Source of the DNA: Cucumis sativus | Taxonomy: Eukaryota > Streptophyta > Magnoliopsida > Cucurbitales > Cucurbitaceae | Length of the DNA stretch: 64,000 bases | Direction of reading: 5' to 3' | Assembly: GCF_000004075.3 (NCBI RefSeq) | Contig: NC_026657.2 | Coordinates: forward strand, 124,001 to 188,000 | Part shown: in pieces, positions 61,880 to 64,000 of the stretch | How positions within the stretch are numbered: the stretch's first letter is position 1 | Layout: each line of letters opens with the position of its first letter | The notes under the pieces: generated by a model | The model's database searches: none | Told to the model about the DNA's origin: nothing | What the model saw: the letters and a program-made list of their open reading frames with translations, nothing else | Program-made: the position numbers and the translations under genes

Positions 61880-63370
61880 GATTTAGTAGATTCGGCCTCG
61901 TGTTGAGGACATTTCCCCGACATTGGGATAAACGAGCCGGCTTTCTCCGATGTCGAGGACATTTCAAATAATTTCCAAGCGTCAGGATTAAGGTGTCGAG
62001 AAAATAACATTTCCCGACGTCGTGAAGAGGACATCACCAATTGAGATTTTTGTCGACGCCAAGCATCAGCGGGTTGGGAAAAGTTAAAACTATTTAAATT
62101 TAGAGCAATTATGATGCATACCTATATGTGACATCAACAATTGCTCCACAAATGCCGACGTTGGCATTGACCACGTTTGCAAAGGTTCAACCTTTAAGTA
62201 ATTTTTATAACTTTTTCTGACGTCAAAAGTGACTACTCGAGATTGGCCTACTTTTTGCCGACGTAGGATCTAACAATGTTGGGGGAAAGTGCGACGTTTA
62301 AAAATTTTGAAAAGTTTTTTCGACGCCATGAGTGTCAACGTCAGGATCAGTGGAAAATGTCGACGTTGTCAATTATGGCATCGTAAATAGAATGGTTCTC
62401 GCAACGTACTCATGTTGCGTCATGAGAACCCATTATTATAAAATATTATGTTTTCACATAACACAGAACACACAAGAGAACGTAAAATGAAAGAGAGAAG
62501 AGGGAGTGTAGTCCTTGCTCGATGTCGTCATCGTTTGCAGCCCGCCGTCCTCCTTTCGTCGTCAAGTTACTTAGTCGTCTCTATTTCGGTAAAGAGTTGT
62601 ATTTATTTATTTATTCTAAATAAATGTATATTGTTTTCGGTTGTATGTATATTGTTTTAAGTTGTATGTATATTGTATATCGTGAATTGTAGATTGTATA
62701 TTGTATATATTGAAATTGTTGAATGTTTTTTAACTAAAATTTATATGAGTTGTTTAGATTTTATATTGTATGTATGTTTGATATTTAATCTTGTGTCATT
62801 GTAGGTTGGGAGGCATGGGAGAACTGACGTCCACGTGTTTAGAATTATGTTTTCAAGTTTTAGTTTTAAGTTTTCATGTAATTTCTAAACTAAAACACGT
62901 GTATTTTTTTTTAATATTTGAATTAATATGAATATAGATTCGATTTTGGTATGTTTTTCATCTTATGTTAATATTGTTTTTAAAAATTGATTGAATTTAT
63001 AAATCGAATTCGTTCTCAATACCATATATATATATATATAATAAATTAAAAAAAGTTATAAACAGGTTTTTCTGACGCACAAAACGCATCGAGCATGGAC
63101 CCTATACCGACGTCATGTTGGCTTTTCCCTTCCTCGACGTACAAGACGACGTCGATGTAGGTATTGTCGACATCTGGTCAACAGGTCGAAAGAGCGAAGC
63201 ATGCATTGACAAAATCTTTTGCCGACGTCATGTTGTTCGTGCGTCAGTATAGCCTATCCCAACACGGTAATGCCGACGTGGTTTTCTGCGTCGAGATAGC
63301 CTATTCAGATGCATTTTGTGATTTATGCCGACACACACATGAGTCGGTAGAACTCCCCTTTCTTGTAGTG
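61880..63370. mobile_element. CACTA-like non-autonomous element remnant
   Basis: The right end tttcttgtagtg (63359-63370) is the reverse complement of CACTACAAGAAA, the terminal repeat of plant CACTA transposons. Inside are many short GCCGACGT/CGTCGGC-type motifs (near 62008, 62155, 62257, 63106, 63221, 63270, 63328), as in CACTA subterminal arrays. There is no transposase. The left terminal repeat was not found, so the left limit is a guess from motif density. Confidence 0.5.
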
Positions 63371-63721
63371 TTTGTTAAAGTCTCTGAATCTCACAATTTT
63401 CTCGAGATCACGAATACACCAAAAAAATAACTTCTGAATAAGTGAGGTATTGGTTGTGAGAACTAATCTTAATTTTTGGGATTAAGGCATATTAGGAATA
63501 ACGAGTAACACGAGGAGAAGGTTATGTATCAAATAATTCCTATGCGGGAGTTATTTAAAATTTAATTTCACAACTAAATTATTAATAAGTAATTATTTTA
63601 TTATTTATTTTATTTAGAGGCATTTGTAGAATTATAAAAAAAATACAAACTATTTACTATTTTATAAATAAATAAAAAACTAATAAAAGACAAAAGTGCA
63701 TGATCTAACATAATTAGGAAC

Positions 63722-63945
63722 AATTTTAAAAATAATAATCAAGTATATAACAATTTTTTTTTTTGCAAATATAACAAAATCGAAATGTGATAAGCCTCTA
63801 TCGGTAATAGACTCTTATGGTCTATCATTGATAAATCAATATTTATTTTGACAGGTTCTGCTATATTTGTAAATTTTTAAAAATGTCGTTCTATGCTCAA
63901 TTGTTTTGAATCTAATTACCATATTTGCAACTATACATTTTTTTG
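63722..63945. repeat. Dispersed MITE-like repeat, copy 3
   Basis: Shares ttgcaaatataacaaaatcg, a tatcggtaatagac/gtctatcattgataaa palindromic core, tctgctatatttgtaaattt and the flank ctaattaccatatttgcaac with copies 1 and 2. It is the longest well-defined copy. Confidence 0.6.
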
Positions 63946-64000
63946 TTGTAAATAGTTGGCTTATTTTTCTTTTTTGGACAAGTCCCCTTTAATTTATTTA

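Overview
The window is nuclear DNA from a dicot plant. The genes have many short introns with GT/AG borders, intergenic DNA is very AT-rich, and the repeats are plant LINEs, Ty1/copia and Ty3/gypsy fragments, small LTR elements and MITE-like repeats. The gene content and repeat style suggest a cucurbit, possibly Cucumis. That assignment is an inference, not a measurement.

Layout. 1-1340: right-hand end of a gene entering from the left; only the last exon of an NADPH-dependent thioredoxin reductase is visible. 4592-5137 (-): intronless ATL-type RING-H2 ubiquitin ligase. 5806-9615 (-): complete 15-exon MLO gene (569 aa) with a calmodulin-binding tail and the EFSF motif of the powdery-mildew susceptibility clade. 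11754-13678 (+): complete 8-exon PILS auxin carrier gene (434 aa). 14989-37433 (+): the 3' part of a MAU2/SCC4 cohesin-loader gene. Nine exons are intact but about the first 300 codons are missing, and 22 kb of introns are packed with transposons. 42964-55255 (+): complete 16-coding-exon HAC1-type (p300/CBP) histone acetyltransferase (1695 aa) with a uORF-rich leader. 57941-59824 (+): complete 3-exon pectinesterase with an inhibitor-like pro-region (507 aa).

Mobile DNA. The 15-36 kb interval is a nested transposon zone. It holds fragments of an L1-type LINE family with a recognisable 3' end, a copia pol fragment fused to a gypsy gag fragment, two compact LTR elements with target duplications and a tRNA-Met-type primer site, a hAT-like TIR element, and several very short LINE 3'-end insertions with target duplications. 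Smaller insertions sit in HAC1 introns. The right end (61-63.4 kb) holds a third copy of the compact LTR family and one end of a CACTA-like element.

The genes do not form a pathway. They are ordinary neighbours covering ubiquitination, membrane calcium/defence, auxin homeostasis, cohesin loading, chromatin acetylation and cell-wall modification. I found no clearly new gene system. The most unusual items are the truncated but undecayed MAU2 copy, the compact LTR family with TG...TA ends, the copia/gypsy chimera, the internally deleted LINE derivative and the 19-30 bp LINE insertions. Exon borders were assigned by hand from splice consensus and protein continuity; no search or transcript data were available.
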